A stretch of 33,337 bases of DNA. It comes from Sphingomonas bacterium. Lineage in GTDB: Bacteria > Pseudomonadota > Alphaproteobacteria > Sphingomonadales > Sphingomonadaceae. The position numbers and the translations under genes were made by a program. Under the pieces are notes generated by a model. The model saw only the letters and a list, made by a program, of their open reading frames with translations. It had not been told where the DNA came from and searched no databases. Positions within the stretch are counted from its first letter, which is position 1, and each line of letters opens with the position of its first letter. Below are positions 16,942-25,847 of the stretch, piece after piece. The stretch is from contig NZ_JAQGLG010000100.1 of NCBI RefSeq assembly GCF_028292965.1, forward strand, positions 1 to 33,337. The letters are read 5' to 3'.

Positions 16942-17768
16942 CCTGCGATGGCATCCAGCGCGGAGAAGATCGTCGGCTGCGTCTCGTCCCAGCTCGCACG
17001 TGTGCCGATCATCATGCCTCCGTCGACCAGGATATGCGTGCCGGTGATGAATGCGGCATCCTCGCTGGCGAGAAAAGCCACCGCCGCGGCAATATCTTCG
17101 GGCCGGCCCGCACGCGCCACTGGCTGCGCCTTCGCCGCCACGCCGGCAATCGCAGCATCGGCGATCGCCTGCTTCTCGGCATCGAGATCGAATGATGCGG
17201 TGAAGATGCCCGTGGTGATGAACCCCGGCACCACCGCGTTCACGCGTATATTATGCCGCGCCAGATCCGCCGCCGCGACCTTCGTCAAATGCAGCACGCC
17301 CGCCTTGGCCACCGAATAGGCAGTCGGCGCATAACCGCTGCCTAGGGCTGACACGCTCGAGGTGTTGACGATTACCCCGCCGCCGCGCGCCGCCATCAAT
17401 GGCGCGGCATGACGGATGCCCATCGCCACCGAACGCAGCAGCAGCGCCTGGGTGCGATCCCAATCCTCGGCCGAGATCACATCGATATTGTCGCGCGACC
17501 CGCCCGCACCCGCATTGTTGAACAATATGTCGAGCCCGCCCGCCGAATCGGCCGCCGCGATCAACGCCGCGATATCACCCGCCTCGCACACATCGGTGCG
17601 CCGGAAATGGATCCGCCCGTTTGAGGTTTCGGCAATCGCCTGCCCGCCATCCGAGTCGATGTCGCCGATCCACACCTCGGCGCCCTCTTCGGCCAGCCGC
17701 AGCGCCGTCGCCCGACCGATGCCCGACGCGCCGCCGGTTACCACGGCACGCTTGCCCGCAAAACGCAT
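16938..17768 (-). CDS. Short-chain dehydrogenase/reductase
   Basis: A 276-residue classical SDR. The NAD(P)-binding motif TGGASGIG is at 11-18, with an acidic IGDID after β2 that favours NAD+. Also seen are NNAGAG (84-89), catalytic Ser138, Tyr151 and Lys155 (YSVAK), and the C-terminal GTHILVDGGMMIG. ATG 17768 is favoured because GGAG lies 6 nt upstream, while the adjacent upstream ATG is too close. It is the first gene of an operon with the GPH transporter, so it probably oxidises the transported alcohol. The substrate is unknown. Confidence 0.9.
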   Translation of the reverse strand: MRFAGKRAVVTGGASGIGRATALRLAEEGAEVWIGDIDSDGGQAIAETSNGRIHFRRTDVCEAGDIAALIAAADSAGGLDILFNNAGAGGSRDNIDVISAEDWDRTQALLLRSVAMGIRHAAPLMAARGGGVIVNTSSVSALGSGYAPTAYSVAKAGVLHLTKVAAADLARHNIRVNAVVPGFITTGIFTASFDLDAEKQAIADAAIAGVAAKAQPVARAGRPEDIAAAVAFLASEDAAFITGTHILVDGGMMIGTRASWDETQPTIFSALDAIAG

Positions 17769-17793
17769 CATACTCTCCAACATCGTTTTGACG

Positions 17794-17821
17794 ACCATAG
17801 TATGGGGTTCGAGTGGGTCAA
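17794..17821 (-). promoter_or_regulatory. Candidate promoter of the SDR-MFS operon
   Basis: On the minus strand, TTGACC (17821-17816) and TATGGT (17799-17794) are separated by 16 nt, 25 nt before the chosen ATG. The -10 region overlaps an 11-bp palindrome CCATA-G-TATGG (17795-17805) that could be an operator. Confidence 0.4.
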
Positions 17822-17888
17822 TCGCACGATTTTAGAAAACCGGGTTTGTACGGCTTGCGAGACTCGGCCGCCCAAACTACCACCCATC

Positions 17889-17969
17889 GCCCCGGACTTG
17901 TTCCGGGGTCCAACGTGCATCAAGCGTTAGCGCCGATGGAGGGTTGGATGCCGGAACAAGTCCGGCATG
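17889..17969 (+). repeat. Palindromic repeat, family D
   Basis: The left arm (17889-17912, core CCCCGGACTTGTTCCGGGG) and right arm (17945-17969, core CCGGAACAAGTCCGG) are imperfect reverse complements. The element lies in the divergent region just upstream of the acyl-CoA dehydrogenase. Confidence 0.75.
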
Positions 17970-17989
17970 ACGGATGAGGATAAGGCAAA

Positions 17990-19135
17990 GTGGCACTCGA
18001 CCCCGAAACCTTCGACGCGTTGATCGACACGGTGCGCCGCTTCGTCAGTGAGCGCCTCCGCCCGCTCGAGGGCCAGGTCGAAGCCGATGACGCCGTTCCC
18101 GCCGATGTGGTGCGCGAGATGCGCGACATGGGGCTGTTCGGCCTGTCGATCGCCGAGGAATATGGCGGCCTCGGCCTGACCATGTACGAGGAAGCCCGGA
18201 TCGGCATCGAGATGGGCCGCACCACGCCCGCCTTTCGTTCGACCTTCGGCACCAATGTCGGCATCGGCAGCCAGGGCCTGGTGATGGCCGGCAGCCCCGA
18301 GCAAAAAGCGCAGTGGCTGCCGCGCATCGCCAACGGCGAGATCATCACCAGCTTCGCCCTGACCGAACCCGATGTCGGCAGCGACTCCGGCGCGGTGAAG
18401 ACAAGGGCAGTGAAGGACGGCGATGTGTATCGCCTCACCGGCACCAAGCGTTTCATCACCAATGCCGACAAGGCCGACCTGTTCACCGTCATGGCGCGCA
18501 CTGGCGAGGAAGCCGGGGGACGCGGCGTCTCGGCCTTCCTCGTCCCGCGCGACCTCCCCGGCCTGTCGATCGGCGAGCCCGAAAAGAAGATGGGCCAGAA
18601 GGGCGCCAAGGTCGCCGACGTGATCTTCGACGACGTCCCCGTCCCCGCCGCCAACCGCCTCGGCGCCGAGGGAGAAGGCTTCAGAATCGCGATGCGCGTG
18701 CTCGATCGCGGCCGCTTGCACATCGCCGCCGTGTGCGTCGGCGTCGCCGAACGGCTGATCGCCGATTGCGTCGTCTACGCGACCGAGCGCAAGCAGTTCG
18801 GCAAGCCGATCGCCGAGCACCAGTTGATCCAGGGCATGATCGCCGACAGCAAGACCGAGGCGCTCGCCGCCCGCGCCCTCGTCCTCGAAACCGCCAATGC
18901 GAAGGACGCCGGCAAGGACGTGGTGATGGAATCGGCCGCGGCCAAATATTACGCCAGCGAGATGGTCGGCCGCGTCGCCGATCGCGCGGTGCAGATCTTC
19001 GGCGGTGCCGGCTATATCGCCGATTACGGGATCGAACGCCTCTACCGCGACGTCCGCCTGTTCCGCATCTACGAAGGCACCAGCCAGATCCAGCAGATCA
19101 TCATCGCGCGAGAGACGTTGAAGCGCGGAGGATAA
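17990..19135 (+). CDS. Acyl-CoA dehydrogenase
   Basis: A 381-residue FAD-dependent acyl-CoA dehydrogenase (α,β-desaturation of acyl-CoA). It shows the FAD/substrate motif FALTEPDVGSDSG, the TGTKRFITNA strand, and the catalytic base Glu362 in IYEGTSQIQ, the position used by short- and medium-chain enzymes. The GTG start has GAGGA 9 nt and AAGG 4 nt upstream. The RhlG-like SDR follows on the same strand after a family E repeat, and the pair could act in fatty or branched acyl metabolism. Chain-length preference cannot be judged. Confidence 0.93.
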   Translation: MALDPETFDALIDTVRRFVSERLRPLEGQVEADDAVPADVVREMRDMGLFGLSIAEEYGGLGLTMYEEARIGIEMGRTTPAFRSTFGTNVGIGSQGLVMAGSPEQKAQWLPRIANGEIITSFALTEPDVGSDSGAVKTRAVKDGDVYRLTGTKRFITNADKADLFTVMARTGEEAGGRGVSAFLVPRDLPGLSIGEPEKKMGQKGAKVADVIFDDVPVPAANRLGAEGEGFRIAMRVLDRGRLHIAAVCVGVAERLIADCVVYATERKQFGKPIAEHQLIQGMIADSKTEALAARALVLETANAKDAGKDVVMESAAAKYYASEMVGRVADRAVQIFGGAGYIADYGIERLYRDVRLFRIYEGTSQIQQIIIARETLKRGG

Positions 19136-19146
19136 CTTCTTCTTTC

Positions 19147-19254
19147 CCCCTCCCGCTTGCGGGAGGGGTTAGGGGTGGGCGCCCGGCCCGCCAAAGACGA
19201 TGAGATATGCGGAGAGCGGGAGCCCACCCCTGCCCCTCCCGCAAGCGGGAGGGG
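19147..19254 (+). repeat. Palindromic repeat, family E
   Basis: The left arm 19147-19180 begins CCCCTCCCGCTTGCGGGAGG and ends TTAGGGGTGGGC. The right arm 19222-19254 is its reverse complement with small differences at the TTA junction. It lies between the acyl-CoA dehydrogenase and SDR genes. Confidence 0.85.
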
Positions 19255-19273
19255 TGAAGAAAGAAGAGAAGAC

Positions 19274-20062
19274 ATGGACACCACCAACCTGTTCCGCCTC
19301 GATGGCCGCGTCGCCCTGATCACCGGCGGCAGCCGCGGCATCGGCAAGATGATCGCCGCCGGCTTCATCGCGCAGGGCGCCAAGGTCTACATCTCCTCAC
19401 GCAAGGCCGCCGCCTGCGAGGAAACCGCCGCCGAGCTCGGCCCCAACTGCATTCCGCTGCCGCAGGACGTGTCCACCGTCGCCGGCTGCACCACGCTGGC
19501 CGAGCAATTCGCAGCCCATGAATCCAAGCTCGACATCCTGGTCAACAATGCCGGTGCCGCCTGGGGTGTCGCGTTCGAGGAGTTCCCGGAAGCCGGCTGG
19601 GACAAGGTCATGGACCTCAACGTCAAGTCCCCCTTCTTCCTCACCCAGAAGCTTCACCCCGCGCTCAAGGCGGCGGCGAGTCATCAGCGCCCGGCCAAGG
19701 TGATCAACATCACCTCGATCGACGGCATGCGCCTCAACCCATGGGAGACCTATAGCTATCACGCCTCCAAATCGGCGCTGATCTACCTGACCAAGCGCAT
19801 GGCCGCGCGCCTGATCACCGACTCGATCAACGTCACCTCAATCGCCCCCGGCGCCTTTGCCAGCGAGATGAACCGCGCCGCCCGCGACCATGCCGACGAG
19901 GTCGCCAGCCGCATCCCCTCACGCCGCATCGGCGACGCCGAGGACATGGCCGGCACCGCGATCTTCCTCGCCAGCCGCGCGGGGGATTATGTGGTGGGTG
20001 ATACGATCGTCTGCGACGGCGGCCTGGTGAATGCGTCGCTGGGAAGCTCGATCGACGCTTGA
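19274..20062 (+). CDS. RhlG-like SDR family oxidoreductase
   Basis: A 262-residue SDR. TGGSRGIG (17-24) with a basic ISSRK after β2 favours NADPH. It has NNAGAAWG (91-98), catalytic Ser148, Tyr162 and Lys166 (YHASK), and a C-terminal VVGDTIVCDGG. The segments SRGIGKMIA, LVNNAGAAWG and GWDKVMDLNV resemble RhlG, a β-ketoacyl reductase first tied to rhamnolipid synthesis. ATG 19274 follows AGAGAAG; a longer frame would translate the repeat. It probably reduces a 3-keto acyl or similar substrate, in line with the acyl-CoA dehydrogenase upstream. Confidence 0.88.
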   Translation: MDTTNLFRLDGRVALITGGSRGIGKMIAAGFIAQGAKVYISSRKAAACEETAAELGPNCIPLPQDVSTVAGCTTLAEQFAAHESKLDILVNNAGAAWGVAFEEFPEAGWDKVMDLNVKSPFFLTQKLHPALKAAASHQRPAKVINITSIDGMRLNPWETYSYHASKSALIYLTKRMAARLITDSINVTSIAPGAFASEMNRAARDHADEVASRIPSRRIGDAEDMAGTAIFLASRAGDYVVGDTIVCDGGLVNASLGSSIDA

Positions 20063-20067
20063 TCTAA

Positions 20068-20204
20068 TTCCCTCTCCCTGTGGGAGAGGGAGGGAGGCGC
20101 AAAGCGCCGGAAGGGTGAGGGCAGCACAGCCGCAAGACGCGCTGCCCACCCTTCCCACTGCCTATGGCAGCGGGCCCCTTCCCTCTCCCAAAGGGAGAGG
20201 GAGA
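20068..20204 (+). repeat. Palindromic repeat, family F copy 1
   Basis: The left arm begins TTCCCTCTCCCTGTGGGAGA and carries GGCGCAAAGCGCC and GGGTGAGGGC. The right arm ends in CTTCCCTCTCCCAAAGGGAG. It fills the gap between the convergent SDR and aspartyl protease genes and shares arm sequence with 23411-23550. Confidence 0.85.
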
Positions 20205-20831
20205 TTAGCTCGCCAAATCCACCGGATGATGCGGCACCAGCACCATCGTCCGCCCCTCGACCCGCCAGGATTTGAGCCGCGACAGGAAGTTCATCCCGAT
20301 CACATCCATGTCGCCGAACGCCGGCGACACCACCACCGGGAGCTCGCGCGCGACGACATTGCCGATGCGCACTTCGGGGATGGTCGCGGTCTGCGCGTTG
20401 ACAGCGCCATTGGCGGTCCGCACGACCATCGGGAACGGCGCATTGTCGGGCACTAGCCCGGCCTCTTCCGCGGTATCGTTGGAAATCGCGGTGACGGTCG
20501 CGCCGCTGTCGACCAGCATACGCCGCTCGATCTTGCCGATCTTCACCCGCACCCAGAAATGCCCGTCGCCGGCCATCGGCACGCGCAGTTCCTTGCCCAC
20601 CGCCTGCTGCTCTCCGCTCCCGATATGAAAGGTGTCGGCGATACGCCGGAACACCGGATCGAACGCCGCGCGCTGCCCGATCAGCAACACGATGAAGATG
20701 ATCGACGCCGCCATCACCGCCAGTGACACGAACCGCCCGACGATCGGCACGCGCTGCAACATGGCGATGACGATCACGCCGACCGCCACCAGCAGGATCA
20801 ACGTCGCATGTGCGCTGAGATACGAAGCCAT
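20205..20831 (-). CDS. Membrane-anchored retropepsin-like aspartic protease
   Basis: A 208-residue protein. Two N-terminal hydrophobic segments (about 9-25 and 33-52) anchor a C-terminal single-domain aspartic protease of the clan AA / TIGR02281 type. The catalytic motif VDSGAT has Asp108, with the later IGMNFLSRL loop typical of the fold. One domain is half a pepsin site, so it should work as a dimer. ATG 20831 gives the usual short N-terminus; an in-frame ATG 20 codons upstream would add a basic tail. Substrates are not known. A second, larger retropepsin-like gene lies at 23645. Confidence 0.87.
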   Translation of the reverse strand: MASYLSAHATLILLVAVGVIVIAMLQRVPIVGRFVSLAVMAASIIFIVLLIGQRAAFDPVFRRIADTFHIGSGEQQAVGKELRVPMAGDGHFWVRVKIGKIERRMLVDSGATVTAISNDTAEEAGLVPDNAPFPMVVRTANGAVNAQTATIPEVRIGNVVARELPVVVSPAFGDMDVIGMNFLSRLKSWRVEGRTMVLVPHHPVDLAS

Positions 20832-20880
20832 GCGGGGAATATTGGGACGGCGCAGCTGTATGCAAGCTGACCGGCCCTTG

Positions 20881-21017
20881 TTCCTCCCCATCTTCGATGG
20901 GGAGGGGGACCATTTGCTTCTTCAGCAAATGGTGGAGGGGAAAAGCCGCGAGCGGAGCGCTTGGGGCTTCCCCTCCACCGCTTCGCGGTCCCCCTCCCCA
21001 CGCAAGCGCGGGGAGGA
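20881..21017 (+). repeat. Palindromic repeat, family A copy 2
   Basis: The left arm 20881-20940 (TTCCTCCCC…GGGGAGGGGGACCA, then GGTGGAGGGG) pairs with the right arm 20970-21017 (CCCCTCCACC…GGTCCCCCTCCCC…GGGGAGGAA). A tip hairpin CATTTGCTTCTTCAGCAAATG lies inside the left arm. It separates maeB from the downstream aspartic protease gene, both on the minus strand. Confidence 0.85.
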
Positions 21018-21025
21018 AAAAGAAA

Positions 21026-23284
21026 TTATCTGGCAATCCCGCCCGCGGCCAACACCGCCAGCGTCACCAGCTCGCTCGCGCTGCTGGTCATCGGCGCGAT
21101 CTGCACCGGCTTTTCCATCCCGACCAGCATCGGCCCGATCACAGCGTCGCCGCCCAGCTCGCGCAGCAGCTTGGCCGAAATATTGGCGCTCTGCAGCCCC
21201 GGCATGATCAGCACGTTCGCCGGGCCGGACAGCCGCGCGAACGGATAATTGGCCAGCTGCTTGGGGTTCAGCGCCACGTCCGGCGCCATCTCACCCTCAT
21301 ATTCAAAGCTCACCTTGCGCTTGTCGAGCACGCACACCGCCTCGCGCAGATTCTCCAGCCACTTGCCTTCCGGGTTGCCGAAGGTCGAATAGCTCAGGAA
21401 CGCCACGCGCGGTTCATGCCCCATGCGCCGCGCCACCGCCGCAGTCCCTTCGGCGATGTCGGCCAGTTCCTCGGCGCTCGGCCGCTCGTTGATCGTCGTG
21501 TCGGCGAGGAACACGGTATGCGCCTTGCCGACCATCAGATGGATGCCGAACGGCGTGCGCCCCGCCATCGGGTCGATCACCTTGCGCACCTCGCGCATCG
21601 AATGCGCATAGGTCCGCGTGATGCCGGTGATCATCGCATCGGCCTCGCCGAGCTGCAGCAGCACCGCGCCGAAGATGTTGCGGTCCTGGTTGATCATCCG
21701 CTCGCAATCGCGCCGCAGATACCCCCGCCGCTGCAACCGCTCATACAGAAAATCGACCATCCGCGGCACCAGTGTCGAGGTGCGGCTATTGTGCAGCTCG
21801 TAACTCTCCGGATCGCTCACGCCCAAAGCGCGCAACCGCTCCGGTACGTCGTCGCGCCCGACCAGCACCGGCGTGCCATACCCGCCATCGCGGAACGCGA
21901 TCGCCGCGCGCAGCACAACCTCTTCCTCGCCTTCCGCGAACAACACCCGCTTGGGATGCGCCCGCGCGCCCTCGTACGCGAGACTCAGCACCGAGGTCGT
22001 CGGGTTCAACCGCGCGCGCAACTGGTGGCGATAGGCCGCCATGTCGAGGATCGGCTTGGTCGCCACGCCCGAATCCATCGCCGCCTTAGCCACCGCGGCG
22101 GGCACCACCTCCATCAGCCGCGGATCGAACGGCGCGGGGATGATGTACTCCGGCCCGAACGTATACCGCACGCCATAAGCCAGCGCGACTTCCTCCGGCA
22201 CCTGCTCACGCGCCAGCTCGGCGATGGCATTGGCCGCGGCGATCTTCATCGCATCGTTGATCCCCGTCGCGCGCACGTCGAGCGCCCCACGGAAGATGAA
22301 CGGGAAGCCCAGCACATTATTGACCTGGTTGGGATAATCCGACCGTCCCGTGGCGATGATCGCATCGGGCCGCGCCGCCTTGGCCAGCTCGGGCAGAATC
22401 TCCGGCGTCGGGTTGGCCATGGCGAAGATGATCGGCGCCTTGGCCATATGCTTGACCATCTCCGGCGTGACCGCCCCCGCCGCCGACAGCCCGAGGAACA
22501 CGTCGGCCCCCTCGATCGCCTCGGTCAGCGTGCGCTTGTCGGTCTTCACCGCATGCGCCGACTTCCACTGGTCCATGCCTTCGGTGCGGCCCTGATAGAT
22601 CACGCCGGTACGGTCGCACATGATGACATGGTCGGGCCGCACGCCCATCGCCTTGATCAGTTCGGTGCAAGCGATCGCCGCCGCCCCCGCGCCGTTGACC
22701 GCGACCCTGATCTCGCTGAGCTGCCGCCCGGTCAGCAGGCAGGCATTGATCAGCCCCGCCGCGGTGATGATCGCGGTGCCATGCTGGTCGTCGTGGAACA
22801 CGGGGATGTTCATCCGCTCGCGCAGGGTCTGCTCGATGATGAAGCATTCCGGCGCCTTGATGTCCTCCAGATTGATGCCGCCGAAGCTCGGCTCCATCAG
22901 CTCGATCGCATCGATCAGCCGATCGACATCCTCCGTCTTCAGCTCGATATCGATCGCATCGACATCGGCGAAGCGCTTGAACAGCACCGCCTTGCCTTCC
23001 ATCACCGGCTTGGACGCCAGCGCACCGAGATTGCCCATGCCGAGGATCGCCGTGCCGTTGGAGATCACCGCGACCAGATTGCCCTTGGCGGTGTAATCAT
23101 AAGCGGTTGCGGGGTCGTCGGCGATCGCCTGCACCGGCGCCGCGACGCCCGGCGAATAGGCCAAAGCCAGGTCGCGCTGCGTCGCCATCGGCTTCGACGC
23201 GATGATCTCGATCTTGCCCGGGCGACCTTCCGAGTGGAACAGCAGGGCTTCGCGATCGAGCTGGGCGTTGGATTCGTCGGACAT
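21026..23284 (-). CDS. maeB: NADP-dependent malic enzyme (MaeB type)
   Basis: A 752-residue enzyme that decarboxylates malate to pyruvate with NADP+. The N-terminal malic-enzyme domain includes RDLALAYSPGVAAP, YTAKGNLVAVISNGTAILG and a catalytic-type Lys in KPVMEGKAVLFK. The NADP-binding domain is at about 165-410 (FHDDQHGTAI, NGAGAAAIA). A C-terminal phosphotransacetylase-like domain (from about 430) is regulatory and responds to acetyl-CoA in this family. AGAGG lies 7 nt before the ATG. It supplies NADPH and links the TCA cycle to pyruvate, which fits growth on fatty acids or other C2-yielding substrates. Confidence 0.97.
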   Translation of the reverse strand: MSDESNAQLDREALLFHSEGRPGKIEIIASKPMATQRDLALAYSPGVAAPVQAIADDPATAYDYTAKGNLVAVISNGTAILGMGNLGALASKPVMEGKAVLFKRFADVDAIDIELKTEDVDRLIDAIELMEPSFGGINLEDIKAPECFIIEQTLRERMNIPVFHDDQHGTAIITAAGLINACLLTGRQLSEIRVAVNGAGAAAIACTELIKAMGVRPDHVIMCDRTGVIYQGRTEGMDQWKSAHAVKTDKRTLTEAIEGADVFLGLSAAGAVTPEMVKHMAKAPIIFAMANPTPEILPELAKAARPDAIIATGRSDYPNQVNNVLGFPFIFRGALDVRATGINDAMKIAAANAIAELAREQVPEEVALAYGVRYTFGPEYIIPAPFDPRLMEVVPAAVAKAAMDSGVATKPILDMAAYRHQLRARLNPTTSVLSLAYEGARAHPKRVLFAEGEEEVVLRAAIAFRDGGYGTPVLVGRDDVPERLRALGVSDPESYELHNSRTSTLVPRMVDFLYERLQRRGYLRRDCERMINQDRNIFGAVLLQLGEADAMITGITRTYAHSMREVRKVIDPMAGRTPFGIHLMVGKAHTVFLADTTINERPSAEELADIAEGTAAVARRMGHEPRVAFLSYSTFGNPEGKWLENLREAVCVLDKRKVSFEYEGEMAPDVALNPKQLANYPFARLSGPANVLIMPGLQSANISAKLLRELGGDAVIGPMLVGMEKPVQIAPMTSSASELVTLAVLAAGGIAR

Positions 23285-23410
23285 TTAGGACCTCTCATTT
23301 CAGATGCCCTTACGGAATGTGGCGCTGCGCGTCACCCCTCGTGGTGCCCTCGTAACGACCTGCTCCATGCGGCCGGGCGAGCGCAAACTGTGTGGAAATC
23401 GACACACCAA

Positions 23411-23550
23411 TCTCCCTCTCCCTGTGGGAGAGGGAAGGGGCCCATCGCTTTTGCGATGGGAAGGGTGAGGGCAGACGGGATCGCGCAGTCAAACCTGCCC
23501 TCACCCTTCCGCCGCTTCGCGGCTCCCTCCCGCTCCCAACGGGAGAGGGA
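23411..23550 (+). repeat. Palindromic repeat, family F copy 2
   Basis: The left arm starts TCCCTCTCCCTGTGGGAGAG with CCCATCGCTTTTGCGATGGG and GGGTGAGGGC. The right arm has GCCCTCACCCTTCCGCC and ends CGCTCCCAACGGGAGAGGGA. It lies in the divergent region between maeB and the retropepsin-TPR gene. Confidence 0.85.
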
Positions 23551-23644
23551 AAACAGTCTCCCCACCCATCTTTTCCACGTGCACTGCGCCCGAATTCAGG
23601 CACAATGCCGTTGATATTCCACCACTGTTCGCGGGGGGCGACTC

Positions 23645-25399
23645 ATGACCATCAACCATCGCCGGCTGCTTGCCGCCGCCACCCTCGCCCTGTTCCCCAC
23701 GCCCGCCCTCGCCGCCTGCAGTGTCGCCCGCATCGCCGAGTTCGCCGTGACGATGGACGATCTCTCGCCGCGCATCGAAACGCATATCAATGGCAAGGAA
23801 GCGCGCTTCATCCTAGACAGCGGCGCCTTTTACAGCACCATCTCGCCGGGCAGCGCCGCCGAGCTCGGCCTGCGCCTCCAGCCCGCGCCGGACGGCTTCA
23901 CGATGAGCGGCGTCGGCGGAGAGACCAGCGTCAAGCTCGCCACCGTCAAGGAATTCAAGCTCGCCGGCTCCAGCCTGCACGACATCCAGTTCATCGTCGG
24001 CGGCAGCGAGTTCGGCGCCGTCGGCCTGCTCGGCCAGAACGTGCTGCGCATCGCCGATGTCGAATATGATCTCGCCCACGGCGCCGTCCGGTTGATGCGC
24101 GCCAAGGGCTGCGGCAACGTCAACCTGGCCTATTGGCACGGCGACAAATCCTATTCGATGCTCGAGACCGCGCCGACCTCGCCGTTCGCGCCGCACACCG
24201 TCGCCACGGTGATGCTCAACGGCGTCAAGCTGCGCGCGATGTTCGACACCGGCGCCCCCACCACCATGTTGTCGCTCAGCGCCGCCGCCCGCGCCGGCAT
24301 CAAGCCCGACAGCGCCGGCGTGGTCGACGCCGGCGAGAGCAGCGGCATCGGCCGCCACGTCGTGCGCACCTGGATCGGCCCGTTCACCGGGCTCAAGCTC
24401 GGCGACAATGAGGAGATCCAGCGCATCAAACTGCGTTTCGCCCGCACCGACCTCGGCGACGCCGACATGCTCATCGGCGCGGATTTCTTCCTCTCCCACC
24501 GCGCCTATGTCGCCAACGACCTGCACCGCATGTTCATCACCTATAATGGCGGACCGGTGTTCGACCTGACCGTGCATGAGGACGGCACCACGCGCCCCGT
24601 CCCCGCGATCGCCGGCGATGCCGCCCAGCCGACCGATGCGGCGGGTTTCGCCCGGCGTGGCGCCGCGCTCGCCGCGCGCCGCCAGTATAAGGACGCGATC
24701 GGCGATTTCGGCCATGCCATGGCGATGGCGCCGGCCGACGCGCGCTATCCCTATCAGCGCGCCATGGCCCGCCTCGCCACCGGCGACCGCGACGCCGCCG
24801 CCACCGATCTCGATCTCGCCATCAAGCTCGATCCGAACGCGGTCGACGCCCGCGTCACCCGCGCCGCCTTCCACTCAGGGGACGATGATCACGCCCCGGC
24901 CCGCGCCGATGCCGACGCGCTCGACCATCAGCTTGCGCCTTCGTCCGACCGCCGCTTCGATCTCGCCGACATCTATCAATCGATCGACGCGTTCGAGCCC
25001 GCGCTCGCCCAGTACGACCAATGGATCCGCACCCATCCCGACGACAGCCGCCGCGCGGTCGCGCTCAACGGCCGCTGCTGGACGCGCGCGCAACTGGGCC
25101 ATGATCTCCCCAGGGCACTCGACGATTGCAACACCGCGATCCGCCTGCGCCCGGGCGAGGCGGCGTTCCTCGACAGCCGCGGCATGGTCCAGCTCCGCCT
25201 CGGCAATCTCGACCGCGCCATCGCCGATTACGACGCCGCACTGGCCAAGGTCCACGACATCGCCTGGTCGCTCTACGGCCGCGGCCTGGCCAAACAGCGC
25301 AAGGGCCTGAAAGAGGAAGGCGCGGCGGACATCGCGGCGGCGGTGAAGATCGATGCGAAGCTGCCGGTACGGGCGAAGAAGCTGGGGATCACCTCCTAA
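23645..25399 (+). CDS. Exported double retropepsin-domain protein with TPR repeats
   Basis: A 584-residue exported protein. The signal sequence (1-24) ends ALAAC, readable either as a signal peptidase I site or as a lipobox (Cys25). Two retropepsin-like domains follow: FILDSGAF (Asp58) and AMFDTGAP (Asp201). The second ends in the flap/loop MLIGADFFLSHR (275-286). From about 335 come TPR-like helical repeats (ALAARRQYKDAIGDF, RLATGDRDAAATDLDLAI, LRLGNLDRAIADYDAAL). The two half-sites could pair within one chain like a pepsin. Substrate and role are unknown; TPRs suggest a protein partner in the periplasm. Confidence 0.85.
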   Translation: MTINHRRLLAAATLALFPTPALAACSVARIAEFAVTMDDLSPRIETHINGKEARFILDSGAFYSTISPGSAAELGLRLQPAPDGFTMSGVGGETSVKLATVKEFKLAGSSLHDIQFIVGGSEFGAVGLLGQNVLRIADVEYDLAHGAVRLMRAKGCGNVNLAYWHGDKSYSMLETAPTSPFAPHTVATVMLNGVKLRAMFDTGAPTTMLSLSAAARAGIKPDSAGVVDAGESSGIGRHVVRTWIGPFTGLKLGDNEEIQRIKLRFARTDLGDADMLIGADFFLSHRAYVANDLHRMFITYNGGPVFDLTVHEDGTTRPVPAIAGDAAQPTDAAGFARRGAALAARRQYKDAIGDFGHAMAMAPADARYPYQRAMARLATGDRDAAATDLDLAIKLDPNAVDARVTRAAFHSGDDDHAPARADADALDHQLAPSSDRRFDLADIYQSIDAFEPALAQYDQWIRTHPDDSRRAVALNGRCWTRAQLGHDLPRALDDCNTAIRLRPGEAAFLDSRGMVQLRLGNLDRAIADYDAALAKVHDIAWSLYGRGLAKQRKGLKEEGAADIAAAVKIDAKLPVRAKKLGITS

Positions 25400-25410
25400 A
25401 CCTCCTCCTG

Positions 25411-25546
25411 ATACCTCCCGGGCACGGGGAGGGGGACCGCGACGCGAAGCGGCGTGGTGGTGGGGGCAGGCCGCAGGCGTAGCGCTTGTGGCGCTCCCCC
25501 CTCCGCCATGCTTCGCATAGTCCACCTCCCCGTCCCGGGGAGGTAT
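25411..25546 (+). repeat. Palindromic repeat, family A copy 3
   Basis: The left arm ATACCTCCCGGGCACGGGGA continuing GGGGGACC, and the right arm GTCCACCTCCCCGTCCCGGG ending AGGTAT, are near reverse complements. Internal GTGGTGGGGGC pairs with GCTCCCCCCTCCGCC. It sits after the retropepsin-TPR stop. The following stretch 25547-25847 before the kinase holds no gene. Confidence 0.82.
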
Positions 25547-25684
25547 TATTATTACCCTCGCAGACCCGCCCGCCGCACGACCAGTCGCGCAACCCAGCCC
25601 AAAATCTCTGCGCCTCCGCGCGAACAAATCTCTTCTTCTAAAAACCCCTACGCCCCCACCGAAGCAACATAGCGCGAAATCATG

Positions 25685-25727
25685 GTCCGAAACGGACATT
25701 GTTTACCAATATTCATCTGAAATAAAT
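25685..25727 (+). promoter_or_regulatory. Possible operator and promoter of the hybrid kinase
   Basis: GTCCG-AAA-CGGAC (25685-25697) is a 5-3-5 inverted repeat in an AT-rich patch. TTGTTT (25699-25704) and ATAAAT (25722-25727) follow with 17-nt spacing. The match to -10 is weak and the leader to the start codon is about 115 nt, so this is only a candidate. Confidence 0.3.
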
Positions 25728-25847
25728 CATTTTACGGCCGCCGCTCGCCTTGCGGCCAGCCGATGTTCATTCTAAACTCACCGCATTCGTGGCGACACCT
25801 TGGCCGCAAGAGCCGTGCTCTATTGATTCACCCGAGAAGGGGAATAA

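Noticed and set aside
19141..19260. Clusters of repeated GC-rich hairpins considered as a CRISPR array
   Set aside because: The hairpins are paired inverted arms, not regularly spaced direct repeats with unique spacers, and no cas gene is present. No CRISPR array was seen anywhere in the window.
20897..23614. A 905-codon open frame on the plus strand opposite maeB
   Set aside because: It is antisense to a clear malic enzyme. Its product is Arg/His/Asp-rich and matches no fold, as expected from GC-rich third positions of the real gene.
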